Assembly: GCF_051055405.1 (NCBI RefSeq)
Contig: NZ_CP167068.1
Location: 558,001-622,000, forward strand
From: Pseudolachnospira sp051055405
GTDB lineage: Bacteria > Bacillota > Clostridia > Lachnospirales > Lachnospiraceae
DNA length: 64,000 nucleotides
Reading direction: 5' to 3'
The stretch's first letter is position 1, and every line of letters begins with the position of its first letter. The notes beneath the pieces were generated by a model, which was not told where the DNA came from, made no database searches, and saw only the letters and a list, made by a program, of their open reading frames with translations. The position numbers and the translations under genes are program-made. Positions 9,203-18,289 of the stretch are shown here, in pieces.

Positions 9203-10804
9203 ATGCAAAAACCAAGAAAAAATGGTAAAAGAGTCCCGATATTAACAGCCAACGAGGCTGTGTCCTATATCCCAAATCAGGCGACGATTGCCTTCTTGGG
9301 TGCAGGTGGGGGAATCTGTGAGGCGACTGAGGTGATTCAGGCGCTGGCGGAACGGTATCGTGAGACAAAAGAGCCCAATCAGCTGACTTACTATCATGCG
9401 ACAGGGCTGGGGGACCGGGCGGACAAGGGAATGTCGCCGCTGGCCCAGGAAGGAATGGTCAAGCGGATCATCGGCGGCCATTGGGGCCAATCGCCGAGAC
9501 TCGCGGAGATGGCCGAGCGCAATGAAATTGAGGCGTACAATTTTCCGCAGGGAGTGATCTCCCAGCTGCTGCGTGCCTCAGCGGCCGGACAGCCGGGACT
9601 GATGACCCGGATCGGGCTGGGAACCTTTGTGGATCCTCGTGAGAAGGGCGGCAAGCTGAACGAGTGCACGAAGGAAGATCTGATTGAGCGGATGGAAATC
9701 AAAGGAGAGGAATATTTATTCTACCCGACGATTCCGATCGATGTAGCGATTATTCGAGCAACCACCGCCGATACGGAAGGGTATGTGAGCATGGAGGATG
9801 AGGTGGCTGTGCTGGATGCTCTGGCGATGGCTCAGGCGGCTCATAACAATCATGGCCTTGTGATCTGCCAGGTGCAGCGGGTAGTCGCGGCCGGCACGAT
9901 CCATCCCAAGCAGGTGAGGATACCTGGCTACTGTATCGATATTTTGGTGGAGGTTCCGGATCAGCCCCAGATGTATCAGGCGCCAGTAGATCGTTTTATC
10001 TCCGGAGATTTTCGCAAAGATACCGGGGCCGTGACCCCGCTTCCGCTGAATGAACGGAAGGTTATTGCCCGGAGAGCTCTGATGGAGGCGTCGCCGGGAG
10101 CGGTAGGAAACGTCGGCGTCGGAATTGCTGACGGAATCGGAATTGTGGCAAGAGAAGAGGGGATTGGAGACCAGTTTACACTCACTGTGGAGACGGGACC
10201 CATCGGAGGCGCGACCGCCCAGGGAATCTTTTTCGGCGCCAGCATCAATATGCGTGCTCTTCTCGACATGCCGTCTCAGTTTGACTTTTACGACGGCGGC
10301 GGACTGGATGTCTGTTACCTGAGTTTTGCAGAACTGGATCAGCAGGGAAATGTGAATGTACATAAATTCAACGGAAAGATCATGGGAACTGGCGGATTTA
10401 TCAACATCCATCAGAATACAAAGAAACTTGTCTTCTGTGGAACGCTGACGGCTGGGAAGCTGCGCACCTCAGTGGAAGACGGGAGCATTCGCATTGTCCA
10501 GGAAGGAAAACATAAAAAGCTGGTGAAGAAGGTGGAGGAAATCACCTTCAATGGCCGGGTAGCTTTGGACAACGATCAGGAGGTCTGGTATTTGACGGAG
10601 CGCGCCGTGTTCCGCCTGACCAAGGAAGGTCTGGAACTCTGCGAGGTGGCGCCGGGAATCGATATAGAGCGGGATGTCATTTCCCAAATGGAATTCAGGC
10701 CTTTGGTGTCGGAGCATTTGCGAAAGATGGATGCGCGGCTGTTCTCTCCGGAAGTGATGGGACTGAAAGATGAACAGCCCTGGAATCAGATCGGAGAAGA
10801 ATAA
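9203..10804 (+). CDS. Acyl-CoA:acetate/propionate CoA-transferase (Pct/YdiF type)
   Basis: 533 residues in the single-chain family I CoA-transferase family (both transferase halves in one polypeptide). It moves CoA between short-chain acyl-CoAs and acids such as acetate, propionate or lactate. The N-terminal half has the GAGGGICE nucleotide-loop region. The catalytic glutamate is Glu330 in VETGPIGG, matching the (E)(S/T)GPxGG active site of Clostridium propionicum Pct. AGGGAG precedes the ATG. With the adjacent MaoC and PanE-like genes it could activate and process the acids released by the esterases, which is inference. Confidence 0.85.
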   Translation: MQKPRKNGKRVPILTANEAVSYIPNQATIAFLGAGGGICEATEVIQALAERYRETKEPNQLTYYHATGLGDRADKGMSPLAQEGMVKRIIGGHWGQSPRLAEMAERNEIEAYNFPQGVISQLLRASAAGQPGLMTRIGLGTFVDPREKGGKLNECTKEDLIERMEIKGEEYLFYPTIPIDVAIIRATTADTEGYVSMEDEVAVLDALAMAQAAHNNHGLVICQVQRVVAAGTIHPKQVRIPGYCIDILVEVPDQPQMYQAPVDRFISGDFRKDTGAVTPLPLNERKVIARRALMEASPGAVGNVGVGIADGIGIVAREEGIGDQFTLTVETGPIGGATAQGIFFGASINMRALLDMPSQFDFYDGGGLDVCYLSFAELDQQGNVNVHKFNGKIMGTGGFINIHQNTKKLVFCGTLTAGKLRTSVEDGSIRIVQEGKHKKLVKKVEEITFNGRVALDNDQEVWYLTERAVFRLTKEGLELCEVAPGIDIERDVISQMEFRPLVSEHLRKMDARLFSPEVMGLKDEQPWNQIGEE

Positions 10805-10873
10805 GCAGCACCGGAATCAAAAAAGAAAGGAAAAGCAGCCCTGGAATACGGGCAGAAAATAAGGAGGAGTATG

Positions 10874-11317
10874 ATGAATACAAACGTAGAATTACCCTTA
10901 AAGGTGGGAGATACTTGTAAATTTGTGAAAACCATTAGCGAGGCCGATGTATATATGTTCGGCGGAATCACTGGGGATTACAGCCAGATGCACTTTAACG
11001 AGGAGTTCATGAAGACGACCAAGTATGGAACACGGATTGTCCATGGCGTTTTGACCTTCGCCCTTGGCTGTACTGCTTCAACCATGATTCAGCAGCAAGT
11101 AAAATCGCCGATCCCCAGCGCTTCCTATGGATACGATCACCTGCGGTTTGTAAAGCCGGTATTTTTCGGGGACACGCTTACATCCACCTACACCATCGCT
11201 AGGGTGGAGCCGGAGACCATGAAGACCTATGGCGAGCTGGTGATCACCAACCAGAGAGATGAGGTCGTGGTCGTTGCCACCCATATTTTAAAGTTCCTTC
11301 CTCCGGAGAATGCTTAA
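10874..11317 (+). CDS. MaoC-like hot-dog enoyl-CoA hydratase
   Basis: 147 residues, a single hot-dog domain of the MaoC/(R)-hydratase type. The catalytic loop GDYSQMHFN near residue 35 carries the Asp and His of the D-x(4)-H hydratase motif. The likely reaction is hydration of a trans-2-enoyl-CoA or the reverse dehydration. ATGs at 10871 and 10874 are both possible; 10874 is preferred because it lies 6 bases from AGGAGG rather than 3. It follows the CoA-transferase without a terminator, so a shared operon is likely. Confidence 0.75.
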   Translation: MNTNVELPLKVGDTCKFVKTISEADVYMFGGITGDYSQMHFNEEFMKTTKYGTRIVHGVLTFALGCTASTMIQQQVKSPIPSASYGYDHLRFVKPVFFGDTLTSTYTIARVEPETMKTYGELVITNQRDEVVVVATHILKFLPPENA

Positions 11318-11357
11318 ATCAGAGCCGTAGGACAGACATTTTAGAAATCAGCGGCAT

Positions 11358-12335
11358 ATGAAGATTGGTATATTAGGAGCAGGCTCTCTAGGGAGCGTGT
11401 TTGGCGGCATGTTGGCGGAGGGCGGCCATTCGGTGACGATGCTCAGCCGTTCGCAGGAATATACGGAGACCGTGAACCGCCAGGGGCTTTTTCTGACAGA
11501 GGATGCGGAAGGAAAAGAAGACCGAAGTACAACGGTTCGGGCAACAAAGGAGTACGCGGAGCTTGCGGGCTCAGAGCTGTTGATCGTGCTGGTAAATTCT
11601 TTTGGGACGCGGGAAGCGGCAAAGGCGGCGCTTCAGGCCGGGGCAATCGGCAGGGAGACGGCCATCCTGACACTTCAAAACGGCCTGGGAAATGAGGAAA
11701 TTCTTCAAGAAATTGCCGGTAAGGAGCGGGTCATCACGGGAAGAACCTATGTCAGCGGCCGGATGCTTAGCCCCGGCAGGGTTATGGCTGCGGTTCGGGG
11801 CTGCCTTACGGAGATCGGAGAGCTTGACGGAGCACAGACGGAGCGAATCCGGCTTGTTCGGGATGCTTTCTGTCAGTCCGGCCTGGAAACCAGGATCGCC
11901 GGGAATATCCACAGCGTTATCTGGGAAAAGCTGCTCGTAAACGTGGCCACCGGAGCAATCAGCGGCATCACAGGGCTGGATTACGGCGGTCTGTATGAGA
12001 AATACGGATTTGGCGCGCCGCGGGAGCTGCGGGAGATTGCCTGCAAAGCGGTAGCTGAGGCGATGAAGGTAGCTTCCGCTTATCAAATCCCGCTTTCTGC
12101 GGTAGACCCGGCGGAGTACTGGAATCGTGCGTCTAAGGGGCAGCCTCCAGCTTTCCGGGCGTCGATTCTGCAAAGCCTGGAACGCGGCCATAGAACAGAG
12201 ATTGATACGATTAACGGCGCGGTGGTGCTCTGGGGCCGGAGGGCAGGAGTTGACACGCCGGTCAATGAAGCGCTTACCGCCTGCATCAAGGGGATTGAAT
12301 TTCGTATGGATCAGGAACGAAAAAAGCGCGGTTAA
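11358..12335 (+). CDS. 2-dehydropantoate 2-reductase family oxidoreductase (PanE/ApbA-like)
   Basis: 325 residues. The N-terminal Rossmann domain has GAGSLGSVFGG at residues 7-17 for NADP(H). The C-terminal helical domain has VIWEKLLVNV (family K-x(2)-N catalytic region) and a late conserved AxRxSxLQ-like block (FRASILQSLERGHRTEID). Ketopantoate reduction for CoA synthesis is the family's textbook role. Members in catabolic clusters often act on other 2-keto acids, and no other pantothenate gene is nearby. A weak ribosome-binding site precedes the ATG. Confidence 0.75.
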   Translation: MKIGILGAGSLGSVFGGMLAEGGHSVTMLSRSQEYTETVNRQGLFLTEDAEGKEDRSTTVRATKEYAELAGSELLIVLVNSFGTREAAKAALQAGAIGRETAILTLQNGLGNEEILQEIAGKERVITGRTYVSGRMLSPGRVMAAVRGCLTEIGELDGAQTERIRLVRDAFCQSGLETRIAGNIHSVIWEKLLVNVATGAISGITGLDYGGLYEKYGFGAPRELREIACKAVAEAMKVASAYQIPLSAVDPAEYWNRASKGQPPAFRASILQSLERGHRTEIDTINGAVVLWGRRAGVDTPVNEALTACIKGIEFRMDQERKKRG

Positions 12336-12344
12336 GACTGTAAT

Positions 12345-12394
12345 AAGGGGAGCGGAATGGCAGAAAGTACTGTTATTCCAGCTCCCCCTTTTTG
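12345..12394 (+). terminator. Rho-independent terminator
   Basis: GGGGAGCGGAAT pairs with ATTCCAGCTCCCC around a short loop and is followed by five Ts. It separates the CoA-transferase unit from the two-component system. Confidence 0.75.
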
Positions 12395-12407
12395 TCTTCC
12401 AAGGGTA

Positions 12408-12436
12408 TTGACACAGGGCTAGCGGCTGGGTAAAGT
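12408..12436 (+). promoter_or_regulatory. Candidate sigma-A promoter for the YesM/YesN operon
   Basis: A perfect TTGACA (12408-12413), 17-base spacer, then TAAAGT (12431-12436). It sits just after the terminator and 20 bases before the histidine kinase ATG. Confidence 0.55.
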
Positions 12437-12456
12437 GAATAGAGGAGGAAATATAC

Positions 12457-14214
12457 ATGGATCATATTAAATGGTATCGGAGGATTTCGTTTCAAGTTCC
12501 GGCTCTAACGATGCTCTGCATCCTGATTCCGGTTTGTATCCTCTGGTATGGCTACTATCATTTTCTGGCAGAACGAACCGTGGATAATGCGAGAAATACC
12601 ATTGGGAACAGCCTGGCAGTTACTTCGCTCCACATGGAATATATGATGTCAGAGGTGGAGGATTTTGCCAGGACGCTGGCCTCCGACGAGGAGTTCTGTT
12701 TTTGGCTGCAAAATTATCTAGTCAGCATGGATGAAGGGAGGGAGGAGGCCGCCAGCAAGGTTTTTTTATCTCTGAATCAGCATATCTCTGGAAATGAGCT
12801 GCTGGACACAATTTTTTTGCTTTTTGAAAATAGTGGGAGCCTCATCTCATCCCAAGAGGGCTGGGGAGAGTCTCTGGTGGAGCAGTATGATTCCAGCTGG
12901 ATGGGAAGAACGGCTTGGCTTACTCTCCCCTCGGAGCAAGGGAAAGATATGGAGGCTCTGGGATTGCTCTGCCCGATTCCCTTGTCTGAGGTTTCCAGTA
13001 AAAATGTTTCCGTGCTCTGTACTCTCAAAACAGAGGCGTGGCAGGGGCTGATGAATCGGACCGGTTACGAGGAAGAAATCACGCTGTTTCAAAATTATGA
13101 GGGCAGCCTTCATGCTGCAAGTCCGTTGAACTGGGAAAGAGGATGGCGGGAAGAGGAGCTGCAGCAGCTGGAGCAGATGTTAGAGAGCCAGGAGAGCCAG
13201 GCGTCCCGGTTTCTGGGGAGCGGGGAAAAACGATCCTTGGCAGTTCTCTATCACTCGGTGGAGACGGGCTGTAAATACCTGAGTATCGTACCGATGTCAA
13301 GGCTGGATAATAGCATCTGGGGAGAGATGACCTACATCACGGTGCTTGCCATGATTGGTATTGCGGCTGCTCTGGCTGGCGCCTGGCTGCTTCAGGAAAA
13401 GGTATTTGAACCGCTCCATGCTCTGGTGGGCTCTATGCGGACCGCGGGGGCTGGGCAGATGTATCCGGTGGAGTGTGGAAAGCGGGCGGATGAGATCGGC
13501 TTTCTGATCGGTCGGTACAATGGTTTGATGGAGGAACTAAACCACCTGATCAATGAGGTCTATGTGCAGAATCTTCTTCGTAAACAGGCACAGATCAAAA
13601 ACCTTCATTCCCAGATGAACGAACATTTTTTGTATAATATTTTTAATGCGGTCTACTGCGAGGCATGCCGGGAGGGGGCTGAAAACTCTGCGGATATGAT
13701 GCTGGTGATCTCCCAGTATTTCCGCTTGAGCCTGGCGGAAGGAAAGGAAATGGTTCCAGCGGCTCAGATTGTCTCGCTGATGCAGTATTATATTGTGATT
13801 CAAAAAATCCGCTACGGGGAGCAGCTTCAGTGTCAGTTCCATATCGGTGGGGAGTTGGACGGCGTTTGCGTACCCAAATATTTATTTCAGCCGATTGTAG
13901 AAAATGCGATCGTTCATGGATATGAGGATAGGGACCAGGTATGTCACATTGAGATTACCCTGGAACGCCGGGGAACCTGTCTGTACTTTGAGGTGAGAGA
14001 CGATGGGAAGGGAATTCCGGCGGAAACGCTCAGGCGGCTGAGGCAGGAGTTGCTAGAGGGAAACAGCATTGAGGGGGAGAGTTATGCGCTGAAAAATATT
14101 ACGGAGCAGATCCGTCTGACTTACGGGGAGGGCTGCGGGCTGGAAATTAGCAGTGAGGAAGGGCAGGGGACTGAAGTACATTTTTCCCTGCCGATCTGGG
14201 AGGAGAAAAAATGA
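12457..14214 (+). CDS. YesM-type sensor histidine kinase
   Basis: 585 residues. Order of parts: one N-terminal membrane helix (about 12-32), an extracytoplasmic sensor region to about 285, a second membrane helix (about 290-312), a HAMP-like linker, then the HisKA_7TM-like His_kinase domain with phospho-acceptor His390 in NEHFLYN. The ATPase domain has an N box near 477-490 (FQPIVENAIVHG) and a G1 box at 515 (DDGKGIP). GAGGAGG precedes the ATG. It overlaps the response regulator by 4 bases (ATGA). Such kinases usually sense carbohydrates or carboxylates together with a binding protein, and one is encoded two genes downstream. Confidence 0.9.
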   Translation: MDHIKWYRRISFQVPALTMLCILIPVCILWYGYYHFLAERTVDNARNTIGNSLAVTSLHMEYMMSEVEDFARTLASDEEFCFWLQNYLVSMDEGREEAASKVFLSLNQHISGNELLDTIFLLFENSGSLISSQEGWGESLVEQYDSSWMGRTAWLTLPSEQGKDMEALGLLCPIPLSEVSSKNVSVLCTLKTEAWQGLMNRTGYEEEITLFQNYEGSLHAASPLNWERGWREEELQQLEQMLESQESQASRFLGSGEKRSLAVLYHSVETGCKYLSIVPMSRLDNSIWGEMTYITVLAMIGIAAALAGAWLLQEKVFEPLHALVGSMRTAGAGQMYPVECGKRADEIGFLIGRYNGLMEELNHLINEVYVQNLLRKQAQIKNLHSQMNEHFLYNIFNAVYCEACREGAENSADMMLVISQYFRLSLAEGKEMVPAAQIVSLMQYYIVIQKIRYGEQLQCQFHIGGELDGVCVPKYLFQPIVENAIVHGYEDRDQVCHIEITLERRGTCLYFEVRDDGKGIPAETLRRLRQELLEGNSIEGESYALKNITEQIRLTYGEGCGLEISSEEGQGTEVHFSLPIWEEKK

Positions 14215-15035
14215 AAGATTCCTATTCGCTTTTGGTGGTGGACGATGAGGCGATCAGCCGTAAACATGCGCTGGAGGATATTCGATGGGAAAAGCTGGGC
14301 GTGGAGGAACTCTATGAGGCATCCGGAGGCTTGGCGGCTCTGGATTTGATCCGGCGGCAGCGTCCGGATATCATTATTTTGGATTTACGGATGCCTGGCA
14401 TCGACGGTTTGAAAGTACTGGAGGTTATGAAGGAAGAAAGGCTGGAGGGGCAGGTGATTGCGCTCAGCGGCTACAGCGATTTTGAAGCGGCCAGAAAGAT
14501 GCTGGCCAGCGGGGTGGTGGTGGAATACCTTTTGAAGCCGGCCTCAGAGGACCGAATGTTTGAGGCGGTCTATAAATGTGTGGAGCGGATCGAGGAGAAA
14601 CGTCTGGTCCGGCAGATCCGGGAACAGGAGAAGACAGCCGCAAAGGAAGAACATTTGGACCTAAAGCTTCCCATGGATCGAAAGAAAGTTCTGATCCGGG
14701 AGGCGGAGCAGTATATCCGGGAGAATTATGCGGAGAAGTTGACCCTGGATCAGGTGGCTCAGCAGGTATATGTGACTCCCGCCTACCTTTCCCGGTTGTT
14801 CTCAGAGATTGACGGCATGGGATTTTCCGATTATCTGACCAAGGTTCGGATGGAGGAGGCGAAACGTTTGCTCCATACCCGTAGGAAAAAGATCTATGAG
14901 ATTGCCGAGCAGGTGGGATACCGTGACGTCAAGCATTTTATGCGGGTTTTTCGGAAATTGGAACAGTGTACCCCCACGGAGTACCGGGAGAAAAATTTGC
15001 TGAAATCATTTGGGATTGGGGAGGAGAAGAGGTGA
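14211..15035 (+). CDS. YesN-type response regulator with AraC DNA-binding domain
   Basis: 274 residues. The receiver domain has an acidic pocket VVDDE (residues 9-13) and phospho-acceptor Asp58 in ILDLRMPG; a lysine lies in LLKPAS. After a linker, the last ~105 residues are an AraC/XylS domain with two helix-turn-helix units (LDQVAQQVYVTPAYLSRLF, then IYEIAEQVGYRDVKHF). It overlaps both neighbours by 4 bases and is therefore translationally coupled. It probably activates the TctCBA transporter or its own operon. Confidence 0.9.
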   Translation: MKDSYSLLVVDDEAISRKHALEDIRWEKLGVEELYEASGGLAALDLIRRQRPDIIILDLRMPGIDGLKVLEVMKEERLEGQVIALSGYSDFEAARKMLASGVVVEYLLKPASEDRMFEAVYKCVERIEEKRLVRQIREQEKTAAKEEHLDLKLPMDRKKVLIREAEQYIRENYAEKLTLDQVAQQVYVTPAYLSRLFSEIDGMGFSDYLTKVRMEEAKRLLHTRRKKIYEIAEQVGYRDVKHFMRVFRKLEQCTPTEYREKNLLKSFGIGEEKR

Positions 15036-16006
15036 AAAAGAGACTTGCCATGTTTTTCTGCTTGGTTATCCTGGGTGCGTCCTGTGCGGCGGAGCCGTCA
15101 GCGCAGGAGACAGCATGCTGTCGAATCGGCGTCAGCCTGCCTCACACCGATTCCGTATACCGCAGCGCAATGAAAAGCCTGGTGGAGCAAAAATATCAGG
15201 ATAACGAGTCCGTGGAGATAATTCTAGCAGACGGAGAAGGAAGCCAGAAAAAACAAAATGAAGATTTAAGGGATATGATAGATAGCGAGGTAGACGCGTT
15301 GGTTTTGGTTCCTAATACCATTGACGGACCGATCCCCATGGTCCGCTATGCCAATGAAAAAGGAATCCCAGTCGTGGTAGTGGACGATTCCTTGGACATG
15401 ACTCAGGGGATTTCCGTGGCCAGCCTTGTCACCTCCGACAATGAAGAAATTGGAAAGATGGCGGCTGACCTGATGCTTCAGGGTCTGGAGGAGAAATACC
15501 CAGAGGAGGAGGTTTGGAATGTGGTGGAGCTGACGGGAGCGCCAAAGGTCTCCAGCGTCATCAGCCGTAAGGAGGGCAGAAAGCAGTCCTGGGAAGAAAT
15601 TGAGAGGCTGAATTTGGTGGGAAGCTATGACGCAGATTATGACAGGGAACATGCCAAACGCGTCATGCAGGCCTGTCTAAATTTGTGGGAGATCCACGGG
15701 ATTCTCTGCCAGAACGACATGATGGTGCTGGGAGTGTGCGATGCACTGCGGGAAAATGGGCTATGGGGAAAACCAGTCGTGATCGGTATCGACGGTCAGC
15801 GAGAGGTCTTAAACCGGATTTTGGATGGAGCCGTCTACGGCACTGTGGTGCTGCAACCGCAGATGATCTGCGACGGGATCGAGGCAGCCCGCGGCTGCCT
15901 CAATGGAGAAGAAATTCCGGCCGTCTATCGACAGGAAGCGGTAGTGGTAACCGCGGAAAATGTGTTGGAAGAGATGCAGAAGGGGAAATCATGGAAGATT
16001 GAGTAG
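15032..16006 (+). CDS. Sugar-type periplasmic-binding lipoprotein, sensor partner of YesM/YesN
   Basis: 324 residues, type I periplasmic binding fold of the RbsB/XylF kind (RIGVSLPHTDSVYR at the mature N-terminus, NTIDGPIPMVRYANEKGIPVVVVDD, then CQNDMMVLGVCDALRENG). The GTG at 15032 overlaps the regulator's TGA (GTGA) behind GGGGAGGAG. This start gives a signal peptide KKRLAMFF...LGASC with an imperfect lipobox. No permease or ATPase follows, so it probably presents ligand to the kinase instead of feeding a transporter. An in-frame start at 14966 would add residues overlapping the regulator and is less likely. Confidence 0.75.
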   Translation: MKKRLAMFFCLVILGASCAAEPSAQETACCRIGVSLPHTDSVYRSAMKSLVEQKYQDNESVEIILADGEGSQKKQNEDLRDMIDSEVDALVLVPNTIDGPIPMVRYANEKGIPVVVVDDSLDMTQGISVASLVTSDNEEIGKMAADLMLQGLEEKYPEEEVWNVVELTGAPKVSSVISRKEGRKQSWEEIERLNLVGSYDADYDREHAKRVMQACLNLWEIHGILCQNDMMVLGVCDALRENGLWGKPVVIGIDGQREVLNRILDGAVYGTVVLQPQMICDGIEAARGCLNGEEIPAVYRQEAVVVTAENVLEEMQKGKSWKIE

Positions 16007-16007
16007 A

Positions 16008-16859
16008 TTATCCCATGCCCTTTTCGCTTCCGTATTTTTCACGATAGTCAGACGGGGTAAAGCTGGTTCTTGCCTGAAACAGTCGGGTAAAGTAATAGTG
16101 ATTGGGATAGCCGACCCGTTCAGCGATGTTTTGTATGGTTTCGTTGGTATTAATTAAGAGCCAGCGCGCCTCGCTGAGCCTCTTATCAATCAAATAATTG
16201 ATGGGAGATAGTCTGAATTCCTTTTTAAATTCACTGCTGATATGGCTGGCGCTGGTGAAAAAGACCTTGGACAAAAGTTCGAGGTCTATTTTTTCTTTGT
16301 AGTGTTCATTCAAGTAAATAAGAATTTCCTGGGCCAGGGTCGGGTTCCTAATTTCAAACTTAAAGTGGGCGTTCAGTAGAAGCTCGTGGAAAATGATCAA
16401 GCAGGCAGAAATCAGGTGGCGGCAGATTTCGTAGGAAGCAGAGTCCTCTTGATAGGAAAAGTCCTGAATCGTCCGGAATGTATTGAGCAGAAAATTGTAG
16501 AAATCTCCTGCGTTTGCCCTGGCGCTAAGCAGATCACCGCAAGGAGTTTCAGTAAAATCCACGTCTGCCAGCAGGCAGCACCAGATATCGCTGGGGTGCT
16601 CCCTGCTGGATTCCAGTGCATGTACTACACCGCGGTCGATCAGGAACAGGTCGCCTTTTCCTGCGGAAAAGACATGCTGTCCAATGGTAATCGTAGCCTC
16701 ACCGTCGGCGATAAACATAATTTCCGTGCGGTCCTTGTGGAGATGGAGCGTATAGAACCAGGAAGGATTGTTGCAGGAATGGCTGATCCTTTCTAGGCGG
16801 GGCAGGGCTCCGGGCCGCAGAATCGGGGAATATTCCGAGTCAAACGTATGCAGATACAT
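16008..16859 (-). CDS. AraC-family transcriptional regulator with N-terminal cupin
   Basis: 283 residues. The N-terminal part is a cupin-type sensing domain (LHLHKDRTEIMFIADGEATITIGQHVFSAGKGDLFLID is its core, residues about 35-75). The C-terminal ~100 residues hold the two AraC helix-turn-helix units (LELLSKVFFTSASHISSEFK and IQNIAERVGYPNHYYFTRLF). The ATG at 16859 lies behind AAGGAAGG; an earlier in-frame TTG at 16886 overlaps that site. It is convergent with the binding lipoprotein (one base between stops) and divergent from tctC, so it probably controls the TTT transporter. The 266-base divergent spacer shows no promoter I would call with confidence. Confidence 0.85.
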   Translation of the reverse strand: MYLHTFDSEYSPILRPGALPRLERISHSCNNPSWFYTLHLHKDRTEIMFIADGEATITIGQHVFSAGKGDLFLIDRGVVHALESSREHPSDIWCCLLADVDFTETPCGDLLSARANAGDFYNFLLNTFRTIQDFSYQEDSASYEICRHLISACLIIFHELLLNAHFKFEIRNPTLAQEILIYLNEHYKEKIDLELLSKVFFTSASHISSEFKKEFRLSPINYLIDKRLSEARWLLINTNETIQNIAERVGYPNHYYFTRLFQARTSFTPSDYREKYGSEKGMG

Positions 16860-17125
16860 GAAAACACCTTCCTTTTTTAATAACAATATTAGCGATACTT
16901 CCCTTTTTTTTCAATCATATTTTGCTGATTATTCTAAAAGAGAATAAGATAAGACACCAAATGTATTAAACGCCCCCATAAAATCCTATAATTCGGAAAA
17001 AAGTTTCCAAGAATATTAAAACAGGGTGGGAAAGATAATGCATGGTCAATTTCAAACGTTTTCGCTATGATGGAGACATCCAAAAAGGAAAGAGAAAAAG
17101 TAAAACAAAGTAAGGAGGAATTGAT

Positions 17126-18235
17126 ATGAAGATGAAGCGTTGGCTGAGTGTGGCGTTGGCTGCGGTGATGGCAGTGTCTCTGGGAGCTTGTGGAAACAGC
17201 AAAGAAACCACAACCCAGGCAGATACGACCAAGGCGGCGGCTGCCACGAATGCTGAAAGCGAAGCAACAGAGACTACTGCAGGTGGCGGAAGCGATATCG
17301 CTTTTCCGGAGCATGATCTGCAGGGCTACATTACCTACGGAGCAGGCGGCGGTACAGACACCATTTCCAGAGCAATTGCGCCAGGGATGGAGGCGGCTCT
17401 TGGACAATCCATCGTTCTCCAGAATAAATCCGGCGGCTCCGGATCAGTAGGAACGGCCCACGTGCTGGGACTGGAGTCGGATGGCTACTCCCTTCTTTTC
17501 CACTCGGAGAGTACGACCCTGTTTAAGGCTTTGGACATCATTGATATCACCTATGACGATCTGACTCCGATCATGGTGACAGGCGGCGGCTGCGGTGTTC
17601 TGGTTACTGCACCGGACTCCAAGTACCAAACCTTTGAGGATGTTTTAGCAGCGGCAAAGGAAAATCCGGGCACTATATCCGTAGGCTCTTGCGGAACCGG
17701 AACTCTGCCGGATATCATCCGGATTATGATGGAACAGGTTTTGGGAGTAGAGTTCAACATGGTCAGCTTTGACGGTGACTCCGAAGCTTTGACTGCACTG
17801 ATGGGCGGACACATCGATTTGCACGTCTGCACCAGCTTCACGGCTGTTCCGATGGTGCAGTCCGGCAACATCAAGCCTCTGCTAGTCTTCTCTGACGAGG
17901 AGGTATACGGATTTGAAGGTGTTCCGCTGGCAACTTCTGTAGATGAAAAGTTTAACGACTATCTGCCTTGGGGTCCATTCTATGGACTTTCTGTGAAAGC
18001 AGGAACCGATCAGGCCATCGTGGATAAACTGACAGATGCAGCGAAGAAAGCTTACGCGGGCGAAGACTTCCAGAAATACCTGGAGGCATCCGGCACGATT
18101 CCGATCGGACTGACTGGGGAGGAAGCGAACGAGTACATGAAGAGCATGCAGTCCATTACCTGCTGGCTGTTGTACGATGCAGGCGTGACTACTGTGGAGC
18201 CGACCGAGTACGGCGTTCCCAGACCGACGAAATAA
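17126..18235 (+). CDS. tctC: Tripartite tricarboxylate transporter substrate-binding protein
   Basis: 369 residues. A lipoprotein signal ends in the lipobox LGAC near residue 22, followed by a Thr/Ala-rich linker and the TctC/Bug fold: YGAGGGTDTISRAIAPGME (ligand loop 1), NKSGGSGSVGTAHVL, GSCGTGTLPDIIRIMME. It captures a carboxylate outside the membrane and hands it to TctA/TctB. TAAGGAGG precedes the ATG. A hairpin terminator separates it from tctB, which fits the usual excess of binding protein over membrane subunits. Confidence 0.9.
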   Translation: MKMKRWLSVALAAVMAVSLGACGNSKETTTQADTTKAAAATNAESEATETTAGGGSDIAFPEHDLQGYITYGAGGGTDTISRAIAPGMEAALGQSIVLQNKSGGSGSVGTAHVLGLESDGYSLLFHSESTTLFKALDIIDITYDDLTPIMVTGGGCGVLVTAPDSKYQTFEDVLAAAKENPGTISVGSCGTGTLPDIIRIMMEQVLGVEFNMVSFDGDSEALTALMGGHIDLHVCTSFTAVPMVQSGNIKPLLVFSDEEVYGFEGVPLATSVDEKFNDYLPWGPFYGLSVKAGTDQAIVDKLTDAAKKAYAGEDFQKYLEASGTIPIGLTGEEANEYMKSMQSITCWLLYDAGVTTVEPTEYGVPRPTK

Positions 18236-18243
18236 AAAAACAG

Positions 18244-18272
18244 GGCTGCCGCTGTCTGGCGGCAGCCTTTTT
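18244..18272 (+). terminator. Intra-operon terminator or attenuator between tctC and tctB
   Basis: GGCTGCCGC (18244-18252) and GCGGCAGCC (18259-18267) form a 9-bp perfect stem with a 6-base loop and five Ts. It ends a few bases before the tctB ribosome-binding site and probably lowers tctBA expression relative to tctC. Confidence 0.8.
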
Positions 18273-18289
18273 ATAAGGAGGAAACGAGA

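Noticed and set aside
10775..10850. Direct repeat CAGCCCTGGAAT at the end of the CoA-transferase gene and in the spacer
   Set aside because: A 12-base repeat some 60 bases apart; probably a local duplication with no further structure.
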